This document shows positions 1-7,994 of a stretch of DNA of 47,293 nt, in pieces. How positions within the stretch are numbered: position 1 is the first letter of the stretch; each line of letters starts with the position of its first letter. Source of the stretch: a virus; IMG/VR virus record IMGVR_UViG_3300043777_000041, positions 1 through 47,293 of that record, one strand, 5' to 3'. A model generated the notes under the pieces. The model worked only from the letters and a program-made list of their open reading frames with translations, had not been told where the DNA came from and ran no database searches. A program made the translations under genes and the position numbers.

Positions 1-440
1 TTGACCGTCGTCCAAAATGCCGCACCGCTGTCGAGCACAATCCCGAAATAGTTTCCGCTGGCAACCGCGACGCCATTAGGGGCCACCACATTCGTCATCG
101 TGACCGACGTCGCCCCAGCACTCACGGGATTTGCGACTTGCATCGGCACCCAGGAATTTGCATCGCAGCAATTGTCCGGCCCCACCCCGCCCGTGAGTGT
201 TCCACCCAATAAATATCTTTGCTGCCCAGCCTGGAAAAAAAGAATAGCCTCTTCCTCAGTCCAAACATGAATCCCAGTTGCAACCCATTCCTTCACCATG
301 GCATTGCCGGCAAAGGTAGCGTCGCTGTATTGGCCCGCAGTCGGCGTTTCATCCTCAGCTATGACGCCGAGTTTCCGGTACGCCATGTTGACGATCAGCG
401 TCCAGGCTGGATTGAATGCGCTCGTACCACTGGTCACCAT
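1..440 (-). CDS. P22 gp4-like head-completion / head-tail adaptor protein, 3' end off the window
   Basis: The minus strand is open from an ATG at 440 to the window edge, giving about 146 residues without a stop. The start (MVTSGTSAFNPAWTLIVNMA, then YRKLGVIAEDETPTAGQ and VKEW..GIHVWTEEE) matches, as I recall the family, the N-terminal pattern of P22 gp4-like packaged-DNA stabilisation/head-completion proteins, which join the portal to the tail hub. The start overlaps the preceding stop as TGATG, so it is translationally coupled to the LamG gene. Position next to tail and decoration genes fits. The C-terminus is cut by the window edge. Family assignment is from pattern recall only. Confidence 0.7.
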   Translation of the reverse strand, partial: MVTSGTSAFNPAWTLIVNMAYRKLGVIAEDETPTAGQYSDATFAGNAMVKEWVATGIHVWTEEEAILFFQAGQQRYLLGGTLTGGVGPDNCCDANSWVPMQVANPVSAGATSVTMTNVVAPNGVAVASGNYFGIVLDSGAAFWTTV

Positions 441-1618
441 CAGGGATAATCCGCACTTTGATTTGCAGTCGTCATGTTCACTGGCATCCAGGCGTTGCCC
501 TCACCAGAACCATCGGCGCCTAAGAGCGCAGTTGATCCACCATTGGAGAACGGTAGGAAGAAATCGAATACTCCCATGTAGGAACCACTGTAAGTCTTCG
601 GCACGCCAGGCGTGCCAGTGATGAAACTCGACGGCGTGAGTTGCTGTCCATCGATGTAATAGACCTGCGCCAACTTCCCATTGAAAAAATTACTTCCACT
701 CACCTGCGCGCCGATATTATAGCGCGCCGTATAATTGTTTGAGAGTGCGGTGTTTTGGCTCGGGTAGGTGGCGGTCGAGAATGCACTTATCAAACTGCCA
801 TCAATATAAATTAATACCCGATTACTTGCGGTTCCCTGGGTCGTGTCTACAGCCACGACAACGTGATGCCAATTTCCATCGATAAAGATCGCCGTCGTGA
901 CAAGATTTACAATAATCGAACTGCTCGTTTGGCTAATGAATGATATTTCTCCAGTCGAGGCCAGACGAAGCCTAATACTGTTGTTCGTCGAACCATCGCC
1001 AGCATAGTATAAAACTTGGTTTGCACCGGTCGTGGAAGCCTTGAACCAAAGCGCAATCGTGAACTTCTGCTGATTAATATTCGTCTTGCCGGTCTGCGAC
1101 AGATATTGCGACAGCGCCGGATTAAAGATCAGTGAACTATTTGCGATCACCGGCTGCGACGATGGCCCGGACTGATACAAAGTAATCAAATTTCCAGACG
1201 CCATAGGCCCCGGTAACCCTTGCGACAATATGAGATTCGATCCGGACGGCGGAACGAGAATAGTGGTAAAAAACACTGTCCCATTGTCCGCGTTAAGCAT
1301 ACAACCGACCTTGGCCCCCTGATAGAAACCAAAGATCGTCTGCACTGGAATCGATGTTTGCCCCACCACGGCATTCGCCGTGATCTGCACGCTGATCGGT
1401 CCTACAAAGACGTTCTGAGCCAGCGGGCGAGCGTCAGGAACCGATTGAAAATCGGGAACGCCCTTGACCAAATCTTGAGGCTGCCGAGGCTCCCAGCGCG
1501 CCTCATCCACTATGAGGCCATTCCACTCCATGCGCGTGCGTTCCGCGCGTTGGGGAAAGCCGGTTCGGTCGTCCACGCGGTACCATGAGCCAGGGCGATA
1601 ATGTAATTTCCTTCCCAT
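440..1618 (-). CDS. LamG/concanavalin-type lectin-domain virion protein
   Basis: The product has 392 residues. The N-terminal part (MGRKLHYRPGSWYRVDDRTG) looks like a virion-attachment region and is followed by a beta-rich linker. Residues of roughly 175-335 carry a LamG-like jelly-roll pattern: FTIALWFKAS, then GNWHHVVVAVD, then VLIYIDGSLI and YNIGAQ. LamG domains bind carbohydrate, so a role in a tail or head fibre that touches the host surface is inferred. It is coupled by TGATG overlaps to the HNH gene upstream and the gp4-like gene downstream. Its first 16 codons have a diverged copy at 2534-2487, upstream of the HNH gene. Confidence 0.7.
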   Translation of the reverse strand: MGRKLHYRPGSWYRVDDRTGFPQRAERTRMEWNGLIVDEARWEPRQPQDLVKGVPDFQSVPDARPLAQNVFVGPISVQITANAVVGQTSIPVQTIFGFYQGAKVGCMLNADNGTVFFTTILVPPSGSNLILSQGLPGPMASGNLITLYQSGPSSQPVIANSSLIFNPALSQYLSQTGKTNINQQKFTIALWFKASTTGANQVLYYAGDGSTNNSIRLRLASTGEISFISQTSSSIIVNLVTTAIFIDGNWHHVVVAVDTTQGTASNRVLIYIDGSLISAFSTATYPSQNTALSNNYTARYNIGAQVSGSNFFNGKLAQVYYIDGQQLTPSSFITGTPGVPKTYSGSYMGVFDFFLPFSNGGSTALLGADGSGEGNAWMPVNMTTANQSADYP

Positions 1619-2424
1619 CAGGCACTACCAGCCGGTTCAATATCAGTCCATGATGCCCCAGCGAGCGCCTGCACCAAGGCGTAATAGGAAACGCCTAAGT
1701 CGTTCGCAATTTGCGTAGGAGTTTCACCTTTAAGATGTCGCGCCTTGGCGTTTGATACGATAGCCGCCGTTAGTACAGTCGCTCGTGTATTTCTGTTTTG
1801 CTCCGTGACGGTCGCCCACTTGCAATTTGACGGCTCATAGTTACCATCAACGTTAATGCGTTCGATGGAATGCTTTTGGCTCGGCGCCCTTCCCATATCA
1901 GCTAGAAAATTATCAAAACTATTGAGCCAGCGTTCACACATCGCAATTCCGCGGCCACCGTAATCAGGCCATTGGCGCGAACTCGGTTTTGTGCATCGTT
2001 GTTTTGCGCCGTGCCAAGTCTTGTATTCTTTGGTTGCTGATTTTCCTAGACTCGACGGGGCACGACGCTTCAAAAAATGAAGAGGGTGACCGTTTTGCCG
2101 CCAAGCCTGATAATGTGAGCGGCAAAATTGATGACCTTGAATTGGACGATCACAACCCTTGATGCAACAGGAGCCATCCGCAGTATAAGAAAGCGGAGGC
2201 GGCGATTTTTTGGGTTTAGTAGGATAAGGGCCACGAGGGCGACAACCACACGATTTAGTCAGGCCCTTTAGCAATGCAGGGCGCGCGGTAATCTTTACTT
2301 TTCCACAATCACACTGACAACGCCAAAGCACCGCGCCATCCTTCGCTCGACCACACGGCTCTAATGCAGTCAATTTTGTGAATCGGCGCCCTATTAAATC
2401 GAGTTTTGGACCATTGCGATTCAT
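1618..2424 (-). CDS. HNH-type homing-endonuclease-like protein
   Basis: The product has 268 residues. The N-terminal segment has RFTKLTALE and paired cysteines (WRCQCDCGKV, then SCGC), a common DNA-binding module of phage HNH nucleases. A Cys/His module follows (CIKGCDRP, then FCRSHYQAW). The nuclease core has YKTWHGAKQRC, GGRGIAMCERW, SIERINVDGNYEPSNCKWAT and EQNRNTR, typical of free-standing phage HNH genes. The C-terminus has a helix-turn-helix-like TPTQIANDLGVSYYALVQAL. The start is preceded by GAGG at good spacing. It sits between virion genes in a lower-GC island and probably inserted there: a truncated copy of the next gene's 5' end lies just upstream. Confidence 0.8.
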   Translation of the reverse strand: MNRNGPKLDLIGRRFTKLTALEPCGRAKDGAVLWRCQCDCGKVKITARPALLKGLTKSCGCRPRGPYPTKPKKSPPPLSYTADGSCCIKGCDRPIQGHQFCRSHYQAWRQNGHPLHFLKRRAPSSLGKSATKEYKTWHGAKQRCTKPSSRQWPDYGGRGIAMCERWLNSFDNFLADMGRAPSQKHSIERINVDGNYEPSNCKWATVTEQNRNTRATVLTAAIVSNAKARHLKGETPTQIANDLGVSYYALVQALAGASWTDIEPAGSA

Positions 2425-2441
2425 CGGAATGCCTCATGCGT

Positions 2442-2534
2442 TCAATGACTTGAACGAGGCTTATTATGCTCTATTTTTCGTAGAAAGTCCATGTGGTAAA
2501 AACTGCCGGGTTTATAGTGAAGCTTGCGGCCCAT
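2442..2534 (-). pseudogene. Truncated duplicate of the LamG-protein 5' end
   Basis: An ATG at 2534 opens a 30-codon frame whose first 16 residues (MGRKLHYKPGSFYHMD) match the start of the LamG protein at 1618 (MGRKLHYRPGSWYRVD). Similarity then stops, a TGA occurs at 2442, and the HNH gene begins 18 bases further on. An AGG lies upstream. The simplest reading is a second copy or former 5' end of that gene, cut by arrival of the HNH gene. A short functional leader peptide cannot be excluded. Confidence 0.6.
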
Positions 2535-2540
2535 GTCGGC

Positions 2541-2762
2541 CTATTTCTTTTCTTCCAGCTTCGCCGCCTTCGCGTCCTCAATCTGCTTTTTCAGATCGGC
2601 ATTCTCGCGCTGCAATGCCTCGATAGTCTGCGCCCACTGATTGATGACGTTATCAATTTGCAACGCAGTTTGGGCGGGTGTTGGCTGTTGTGCACGCGCG
2701 GGGAACATCAGCGCGAACGCCAGCATATTCACCAAAATCCAAATCTTAATGATGGTTAGCAT
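2541..2762 (-). CDS. Small exported or membrane-anchored coiled-coil protein
   Basis: The product has 73 residues. An N-terminal hydrophobic segment (IIKIWILVNMLAFALMFPAR) ends in an ARAQQ site that could be a signal-peptidase cleavage site or signal anchor. The remainder (about residues 28-73) is a charged helix with coiled-coil character: IEALQRENADLKKQIEDAKA. This layout resembles an inner-membrane spanin, but no outer-membrane partner was identified next to it, so function is open. The upstream gene ends 10 bases away. Confidence 0.5.
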   Translation of the reverse strand: MLTIIKIWILVNMLAFALMFPARAQQPTPAQTALQIDNVINQWAQTIEALQRENADLKKQIEDAKAAKLEEKK

Positions 2763-2771
2763 TGCTCACCC

Positions 2772-3086
2772 CTATTGTGCTGGCGTAATCGTAATCGGAG
2801 CCACAGCTTTAGCGGCAGTCGTCCCCTGCCAATTCTGCACCTGAGCCGCCAGCTGTGCAAACACGCTGTCGGACCAAGCATTCCAGGCCGCCTGCCCAGT
2901 AGGATTTCCTGGAAAATAGGCCGTAACCCATGCGCTGTATGTCGCCGCGTCGGCATCGCTTATTGTTGAAGTTGCCGTCTCAGTTATCGTCCCGGCTGTG
3001 TTCTTGTAGGTGATGGTGATGGAGCCTGCGAGCGCCGGCAGAGGCGCGGCCATCAGCGCGAGCATCAGTGCAAATTGCTTGAGCAT
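2772..3086 (-). CDS. Small secreted protein of unknown function
   Basis: The product has 104 residues from an ATG at 3086 with GGAGGG directly upstream. A clear signal peptide (MLKQFALMLALMAAPLPALA) is followed by a threonine-rich stretch with ITITYKNTAGTITETATS and a helical half rich in W and A ending in ITPAQ. It begins one base after the fibre gene's stop. No family recognised. The exported design next to fibre genes suggests a periplasmic or virion-associated role, which is inference. Confidence 0.6.
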   Translation of the reverse strand: MLKQFALMLALMAAPLPALAGSITITYKNTAGTITETATSTISDADAATYSAWVTAYFPGNPTGQAAWNAWSDSVFAQLAAQVQNWQGTTAAKAVAPITITPAQ

Positions 3087-3087
3087 C

Positions 3088-4839
3088 TCAGTGCACCCTC
3101 CGTTCAAGTTTGCGCACCCGCGCGTCAAGCTGCTGGATCGCGCTGACCGCATAAGGAAACGCCGCCAGCATATCGAGGCCGTTGGGCTTGCCTTCGCTAT
3201 CGTACCGCGTGAACTGCGGAAGAACCTCTGCGTAACGCTCGGCTGAGAAACCAACGCGAAGCTGCGTGCCACCATCCGCAATACCATCGTTGTAGCGATA
3301 GGTGGCGGGGTCAAGGGCATTCATCACACTCAGGCCGTCAACGAGCGGTTGCCAATCGTGTTTGAAGCGGAGCGACGAGACGTTGCCCAGGCAGATACCA
3401 GCCGTTCCTGTGCCAGCATGGAGGCCGTGCAACGTCGTGTCCTGACAGACTGTGGTGTCAGTCAAACCGGCGTCGGAACTAATCTGGTTTATCTCGACCA
3501 ATTGTGTGCCGCCTAGGATCGTAATCCCCGCAAGCGCCGTATTCTGCGTGCCTGACGCCGCCGTGCTTTGTGTGGTCGCCAGCACGATATTGCCGCCTGC
3601 GCCTGAACCGTTACTGAGCGAACCTTGAAGCGTCCAAGCAACGCCTGCGGTATTGGCATTACCTGCGGCGACGTTCTGTACTTCAAGCGTCTGAGCGACG
3701 GGGGAGGCGGCATCAACATTTCCAAGCTGCCAAGTCGCTGCGGCAGGTGCCGACAAAACCGCTGTACCATTGCGTATGAAAAATAGCCCAGTATTACTGC
3801 TTGATCCTACATTTGTAGTCGCAACGATTTGACCAAGTGCGGTGAGTGTTCCAGCAGTAGTAATCCCATAATCAAATTTGGCTCCCCCGTTTACACTACA
3901 GCCAAAACCAGTCGTAGAGACGCTATAGCAGCCGGTCGTAGAATTGCCGACCACAAGAGAGGGTGCCGCCGCACTGCCCGCAGATGACGTTCGCAAAATC
4001 CCCGTCGCCGTTATCGCAGCGGCACCAACAGTCCCGGTAAAAGTCGGGCTAGCCGTCATCGCCACGGCAGTCCCGGTGCCGCTGATCGTGTACTCACCGA
4101 GCACACCGCCGTTGTTGTATTCGATATTGGTGGATGAGCCGCTGGTGATTGTCGTGGTGCCGACTGTCAGGCCGCTTATGAATGCCGTTGAATTAAAAGC
4201 ATTTGATCCGAGTGCTCCACCGGGACCGGATGAGGTAATGGCAGAACCGGCGCCAATCGTTGCGGTCGTGAATTTTCCTGTTGATGCCGTCGTGCCACCG
4301 ATAGCACCGGGAGCCGCAAACGTCGCGCCGCTCAGACTGCTGGCGTTCAGGTTGGCGACGTTCGTTGTGCTCGCCACGACGAGAGGTGCGGTGCCAGTCG
4401 CGAGAGTCGAAGTAATTTGACTGTTAGTAGAAACCGGACCAGTCAATGTGCCGCCAGCGAGAGGAAGAAAAGGACCCGCACCCGCAGCGGCAGAAATCAC
4501 ACCCGCCGCTGCGGTAATTGTTGTTCCGTCAACCTCAACGCAACCAAAAGCAGCCGAAGTAGCTTGATTACATGAGATCGTTCCCGTCGTGGTGATTGGA
4601 CCACCACTTAAACCGTTGCCCGTCGCAACACTCGTAACAGTCCCGGAACCACCGCCGCCGCTCACATTTGCATTAATCGATCCGTCAGAATTGACCTTAA
4701 GCTGATTCGCTGGAGTAGTCGTGTCGGCGATAAAAACTGTGCCGAGGTAATTCGTCTGCGTTGCCAACGCGACAACACCCGCTCCCAGCACCGCACAGAA
4801 CGCGGCGATCGGAATGGTTTTTAGATTGTTCTTTATCAT
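3088..4839 (-). CDS. Tail fibre/spike with C-terminal S74 intramolecular chaperone
   Basis: The product has 583 residues. The N-terminus has a hydrophobic stretch (IPIAAFCAVLGAGVVALA) and the block TNYLGTVFIADTTTP shared with the next upstream gene. A long low-complexity Gly/Thr/Ser/Ala shaft follows (about residues 60-480). The last hundred residues match peptidase S74: SSLRFKHDWQPL with the Ser expected for self-cleavage, then MNALDPATYRY, VGFSAERYAEVLPQ and a terminal coiled coil IQQLDARVRKLERRV. In this family the domain trimerises the fibre and then cleaves itself off. The start is coupled to the upstream gene by an ATGA overlap. Confidence 0.85.
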   Translation of the reverse strand: MIKNNLKTIPIAAFCAVLGAGVVALATQTNYLGTVFIADTTTPANQLKVNSDGSINANVSGGGGSGTVTSVATGNGLSGGPITTTGTISCNQATSAAFGCVEVDGTTITAAAGVISAAAGAGPFLPLAGGTLTGPVSTNSQITSTLATGTAPLVVASTTNVANLNASSLSGATFAAPGAIGGTTASTGKFTTATIGAGSAITSSGPGGALGSNAFNSTAFISGLTVGTTTITSGSSTNIEYNNGGVLGEYTISGTGTAVAMTASPTFTGTVGAAAITATGILRTSSAGSAAAPSLVVGNSTTGCYSVSTTGFGCSVNGGAKFDYGITTAGTLTALGQIVATTNVGSSSNTGLFFIRNGTAVLSAPAAATWQLGNVDAASPVAQTLEVQNVAAGNANTAGVAWTLQGSLSNGSGAGGNIVLATTQSTAASGTQNTALAGITILGGTQLVEINQISSDAGLTDTTVCQDTTLHGLHAGTGTAGICLGNVSSLRFKHDWQPLVDGLSVMNALDPATYRYNDGIADGGTQLRVGFSAERYAEVLPQFTRYDSEGKPNGLDMLAAFPYAVSAIQQLDARVRKLERRVH

Positions 4840-5069
4840 TGCGCGTTCACGTTTATCGACCCGTCCGAATTAACCTTCAACTGATTTGTTGGCGTTGTGG
4901 TGTCGGCGATAAAGACCGTGCCGAGATAGTTGGTACGCTGCGCAAGCGCCGTAACGCCAGCACCGAGCAGTCCAGCCAGCGCAGCGATTAAAACAGTCCG
5001 GAGATTTCCCTTCATCCCCGCAATGAGCGTGAATGACCGTGATGCGATGAAGCGCCGCAATCCTCTCAT
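4836..5069 (-). CDS. Short paralogue of the fibre N-terminus
   Basis: The product has 77 residues. From residue 19 it aligns without gaps to the first 57 residues of the fibre downstream: KGNLRTVLIAALAGLLGAG against KNNLKTIPIAAFCAVLGAG, then a shared TNYLGTVFIADTTTP and QLKVNSDGSIN. It stops exactly where the fibre shaft would begin. The start at 5069 has AAGGAAGG nine bases upstream; an internal Met at 5015 would match the fibre start better. It is a tandem duplication, either a separate head-binding unit or a truncated fibre relic. Confidence 0.65.
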   Translation of the reverse strand: MRGLRRFIASRSFTLIAGMKGNLRTVLIAALAGLLGAGVTALAQRTNYLGTVFIADTTTPTNQLKVNSDGSINVNAQ

Positions 5070-5084
5070 GAGACAAAACCTTCC

Positions 5085-5522
5085 TTAGCTCTGCGGAATA
5101 CCCTTAGTGCCGCGCATGTAAACGGTATACCCCGAATTCGGCATCGCGCCGAGCGTCGTAAACTTGATCTTGCCGGTTGCGCCAGCCAGAATCGCACCAG
5201 TAGAACTCACCGCAGCCAAGCCGCCAAATTGCGAATAGTGCATCTTACCAAATCCCCCAAGCACCATGGCATTCGCCGAAGTCGTTGCGTCCCAAATAAT
5301 CTCCAGCGCCATTCCCTTCACGTCGTACTCAATCTCCGTGATCTTGATATTCGAAAGGGGATAAAAGTTTTGCCCATACAAGAAAATTCCCAACGGTCCA
5401 GCAGCCGAACCATCGACCTTTACGACGTTCGTCTCGCCTGTTCCGTCCGAAAGATTCGTGAAAACGTAACCCCAGTTACGGCGCCCATTCGCAATCAATT
5501 GGGATGTCACAGCATCGGCCAT
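5085..5522 (-). CDS. Virion structural protein, unknown
   Basis: The product has 145 residues with AGGAG before the ATG. It begins MADAVTSQLIANGRRNWGYV and is rich in Gly, Thr and small residues with alternating hydrophobics, as in beta-sheet capsid or tail decoration proteins. It has no signal peptide, membrane segment or known motif. It lies in the late operon between a 312-residue structural protein and the fibre pair, so a virion role is inferred from context. Confidence 0.6.
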   Translation of the reverse strand: MADAVTSQLIANGRRNWGYVFTNLSDGTGETNVVKVDGSAAGPLGIFLYGQNFYPLSNIKITEIEYDVKGMALEIIWDATTSANAMVLGGFGKMHYSQFGGLAAVSSTGAILAGATGKIKFTTLGAMPNSGYTVYMRGTKGIPQS

Positions 5523-5543
5523 CGCGCTCGCTCCTAGCCGACG

Positions 5544-6482
5544 TTAGACCTGAGCCTGACCAAACAGCCCCGTTGTCGGGTTGGTAACCAGCGAACCGAT
5601 CGTCGGCGACACCCGCATAAACAAGCGCTTGGTGCCGTCAGACGCCGACTGCGTCGCGTAAGTTGCGCGCACGTCGCCGGTCGTGGTCGTAGCTGGATTC
5701 GTGGTGTCGGCTGCGACAAAGCCCGCATTTGCTGTGATGACCGCATTATTCCAATTGATCAGCGTATCGCCGAAGAAACTTGCGAGAATACCAAAGCCAT
5801 AAATGTCGGCGGTCCCCACCGAGTAATTATGCGCATCACTAAAGTTCGGCACGACGGACACAATAGCTTTACAGGTCTTTAGCGTGTTGACCGTATTTGC
5901 GCCAGCAGCGACGGTCACCAGTTGCGTGCACGGATAGCCGTAGATATCGATCATATTGACCGTGAACGTGCCGCCCGAACCACCGGAGACACCAGAAATA
6001 GAAACGGCGCGACCGACATAGGTGCCGCGATTGTAAAACCCAGTCTGGAAATTGCCCCCCGATCCGAAGACCTGCAGCGAAGGTAATCCGTCGATCACAA
6101 CACCCGCGCTAAGCGTCAATCCGGTGGGCATGAAGAATGCCGGCGCCGCTACTGACAAAACCGTAATGCCGGCACCAGAACTCGCCCGCAACGTCATCGC
6201 AGTGCCGTTCACCACATTAGCGAGCGGCGCGATATTCGCGGTTGCTATTGCACTCGGAACATAATTTGCAACGATCGGATCAGCCGCGCCGTACCAACCG
6301 ACAATGCCAGGCTGTGTAGCCGAAGAACCGCGGGCGTTATACGCCATGCGATGATCCTGCATTCCGCAGGACAAAAAATCGAGACTCGGTGCCGCGTTCG
6401 GCGGAAAGCCTAAGTTGCTCGAATTACTCCAGCGCCCAAGCGCACGATGCAACGGTGCAAAGATTGTAGAAACGCCGCCCAT
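5544..6482 (-). CDS. Virion structural protein, unknown (312 aa)
   Basis: The product has 312 residues and a strong GAAGGAGAG ribosome site. The N-terminal 45 residues differ in composition (charged, aromatic) from the remaining small-residue, beta-like sequence containing YNARGSSATQPGIVGWYGA and TADIYGFGILASFFGDTLI. I do not recognise a family. It is the first gene after the terminator-promoter junction at 6655-6714, with a 170-base leader, so it probably starts the transcript for the tail and fibre genes. Confidence 0.6.
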   Translation of the reverse strand: MGGVSTIFAPLHRALGRWSNSSNLGFPPNAAPSLDFLSCGMQDHRMAYNARGSSATQPGIVGWYGAADPIVANYVPSAIATANIAPLANVVNGTAMTLRASSGAGITVLSVAAPAFFMPTGLTLSAGVVIDGLPSLQVFGSGGNFQTGFYNRGTYVGRAVSISGVSGGSGGTFTVNMIDIYGYPCTQLVTVAAGANTVNTLKTCKAIVSVVPNFSDAHNYSVGTADIYGFGILASFFGDTLINWNNAVITANAGFVAADTTNPATTTTGDVRATYATQSASDGTKRLFMRVSPTIGSLVTNPTTGLFGQAQV

Positions 6483-6654
6483 GACAGTCTCTCCTTCTCG
6501 CTACGCCCCAGCGCATGATGCGCAGGCGGACCCTTAATCGGAGGTCAAAGGCGAATCAGGCCAGAGCTTCCATAGGTGCCGAAAGGAACGAGTCTGAAAG
6601 GGAATCGGCAACCGACAAAAGCCCGAAAGACTGATTGCCTGATGCCTGATTGGG

Positions 6655-6683
6655 AGATTAGGGGAGAGTGGTGGCGTTGTCAA
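6655..6683 (-). promoter_or_regulatory. Predicted sigma70-type promoter for the tail/fibre genes
   Basis: On the minus strand a perfect -35 TTGACA (6683-6678) is followed after 17 bases by -10 TAATCT (6660-6655). The -35 abuts the T-tract of the preceding terminator. The motif ATCAGGCAATCAG follows the -10 and is also found after the promoter at 7906-7934. Confidence 0.65.
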
Positions 6684-6714
6684 GAAAAAGCCGCCCTCAG
6701 TGAAGAGGGCGGCT
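6684..6714 (-). terminator. Rho-independent terminator
   Basis: On the minus strand a 10-bp perfect stem AGCCGCCCTC/GAGGGCGGCT (6714-6705 with 6698-6689) and 6-base loop are followed by five T. It ends the endonuclease VII transcription unit. Confidence 0.85.
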
Positions 6715-6742
6715 GGTGTCGAACATAGGTTTATCGCGTTGA

Positions 6743-7150
6743 TTAGTGGGTCTGTTTCCAGACAGCCTTTCCGTCCGGTCCCATCGCCCACAAATCGGGG
6801 CGCGTTTGGACGCGTATTTCGTCGATATGGTCGTCCAGTTCGTCTTGTGTAAGCCGTGCCCCGAGATGCTCATCGGGGGCCGGCAGATCGCATTCCTCCA
6901 GGTCTTCTGGGTTGATGCCGAAGACATTCCGATCAAACGCTACCCTATTGTACTGACCCGTGACGGCGACCGTCACAGTCCCATCGCTCTGATAGGACTC
7001 GATGGTTACGCGATGCCCTGACGTTTTGAGCAGATAGAGTTTGGTGGGCGGGCACGCCTCGTATGCCTTTCGGACGGCAACGGGAGCCGCCGCCAGTTGT
7101 TTGTCGCGACGCCGCTGTTGAGCCTTGGTGAGTTTACAGATGATCGCCAT
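6743..7150 (-). CDS. Unknown protein coupled to the endonuclease VII gene
   Basis: The product has 135 residues from an ATG at 7150 with AGGAAAGGAAC upstream. It overlaps the endonuclease gene by 17 bases. The N-terminus is basic and helical (KLTKAQQRRRDKQLAA); the middle has LLKTSGHRVTIESYQSDG, a possible small beta-barrel, and the C-terminus is acidic (LTQDELDDHIDEIRVQ). A terminator follows at once. Co-expression with a nuclease suggests a partner or passenger of the same inserted unit. Function unknown. Confidence 0.6.
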   Translation of the reverse strand: MAIICKLTKAQQRRRDKQLAAAPVAVRKAYEACPPTKLYLLKTSGHRVTIESYQSDGTVTVAVTGQYNRVAFDRNVFGINPEDLEECDLPAPDEHLGARLTQDELDDHIDEIRVQTRPDLWAMGPDGKAVWKQTH

Positions 7151-7865
7151 TGGTCTGTTCCTTTCCTGAGTGCCTATTGAGATAGTCGATTGCAGCTTGA
7201 AGAATAGCAACTGAGTCGCGCGCATAGCCAAGAACGCGATTGCATCGCACATCCAAAAGCCCACGCACGGCGCCTGTCTCATGGTCATGGTCAACCGCCA
7301 GCGCCTTCGGGCGACCATTTCGAGGATCAATAGCTGTCTCTGGCTGTTCGCAGATGGCACACTTGCCACCTTGCTCTTTGAACATCCGGTCGTATTCCGC
7401 CCCCGTGATTCCGAATTTTGTTCGCACATTCCACTCCCGACCGTAAGCCGCGTGGTATTCCTTGCGCGATTCACCCTCCACCTTCGGCAACGGCGCACGC
7501 CAATGGACGTTTTCCTTTGAGAAAGGCAACGATCCATCGATGCGTTTGAACTTATGACTAGGAGTTGGGCGCTCGCCAACATCGGCAAGAAACGCATCGA
7601 ACCGGTCCCACGCTGCCGGGTAAAGGCCTGGATGCCGCGATCTAACTGTTTTCCAGGTTGCCGTCAGAGGATGTTGCGCTTGATAATAATGGTGGGTGCA
7701 AAGATTTTTAGCGAAGGGCTTTTCGTTACAGCCTTCGACGATACATTTCGTTCCGCGCCTTACATTTTTGCGCTCCAGCGTTCCATTGCGTCGGAGTCTC
7801 CAATAACAACTCTGACAGAGTCCGCGCGCAAAAACTTCGTTTCCGTCTCCTTGGTTACATTTCAT
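7134..7865 (-). CDS. Endonuclease VII-family HNH nuclease with N-terminal zinc modules
   Basis: The product has 243 residues from an ATG at 7865, chosen for AGGAAATG spacing. It has two tandem Cys/His modules (CNQGDGNEVFARGLCQSCYW, then CIVEGCNE and LCTHHYYQ). The C-terminal half matches recombination endonuclease VII: YGREWNVRTKFGIT, EYDRMFKEQGGKCAICEQP, then LAVDHDHETGAVRGLLDVRC and CNRVLGYARD. The HDH core and CxxC are intact. T4 endo VII resolves branched DNA, but free-standing relatives often act as homing nucleases. The gene has its own promoter and, with the next gene, is enclosed by terminators. Confidence 0.85.
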   Translation of the reverse strand: MKCNQGDGNEVFARGLCQSCYWRLRRNGTLERKNVRRGTKCIVEGCNEKPFAKNLCTHHYYQAQHPLTATWKTVRSRHPGLYPAAWDRFDAFLADVGERPTPSHKFKRIDGSLPFSKENVHWRAPLPKVEGESRKEYHAAYGREWNVRTKFGITGAEYDRMFKEQGGKCAICEQPETAIDPRNGRPKALAVDHDHETGAVRGLLDVRCNRVLGYARDSVAILQAAIDYLNRHSGKEQTNGDHL

Positions 7866-7905
7866 TTGGCATTTCCTTTCCTGTATTCCTGATTGCCTGA
7901 TACCA

Positions 7906-7934
7906 ATACTTACACGCACGGTTCCACGTGTCAA
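7906..7934 (-). promoter_or_regulatory. Predicted promoter of the endonuclease VII unit
   Basis: The minus strand has a consensus TTGACA (7934-7929), a 17-base gap and AAGTAT (7911-7906). It lies five bases past the T-tract of the capsid terminator. ATCAGGCAATCAG follows the -10, as at the 6655-6683 promoter. Confidence 0.55.
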
Positions 7935-7939
7935 GCAAC

Positions 7940-7965
7940 AAAAAAGGCCCGGATTGCTCCGGGCC
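7940..7965 (-). terminator. Rho-independent terminator after the capsid gene
   Basis: On the minus strand GGCCCGGA/TCCGGGCC (7965-7958 with 7953-7946) forms an 8-bp perfect stem with a 4-base loop, followed by six T. Confidence 0.9.
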
Positions 7966-7994
7966 GATTCGCCGTAAGTCGTTGATATTATTGG

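Noticed and set aside
3944-4420. A 158-codon plus-strand frame within the tail-fibre gene
   Set aside because: Antisense of the low-complexity fibre shaft; Ala/Val/Pro-rich without ribosome site.
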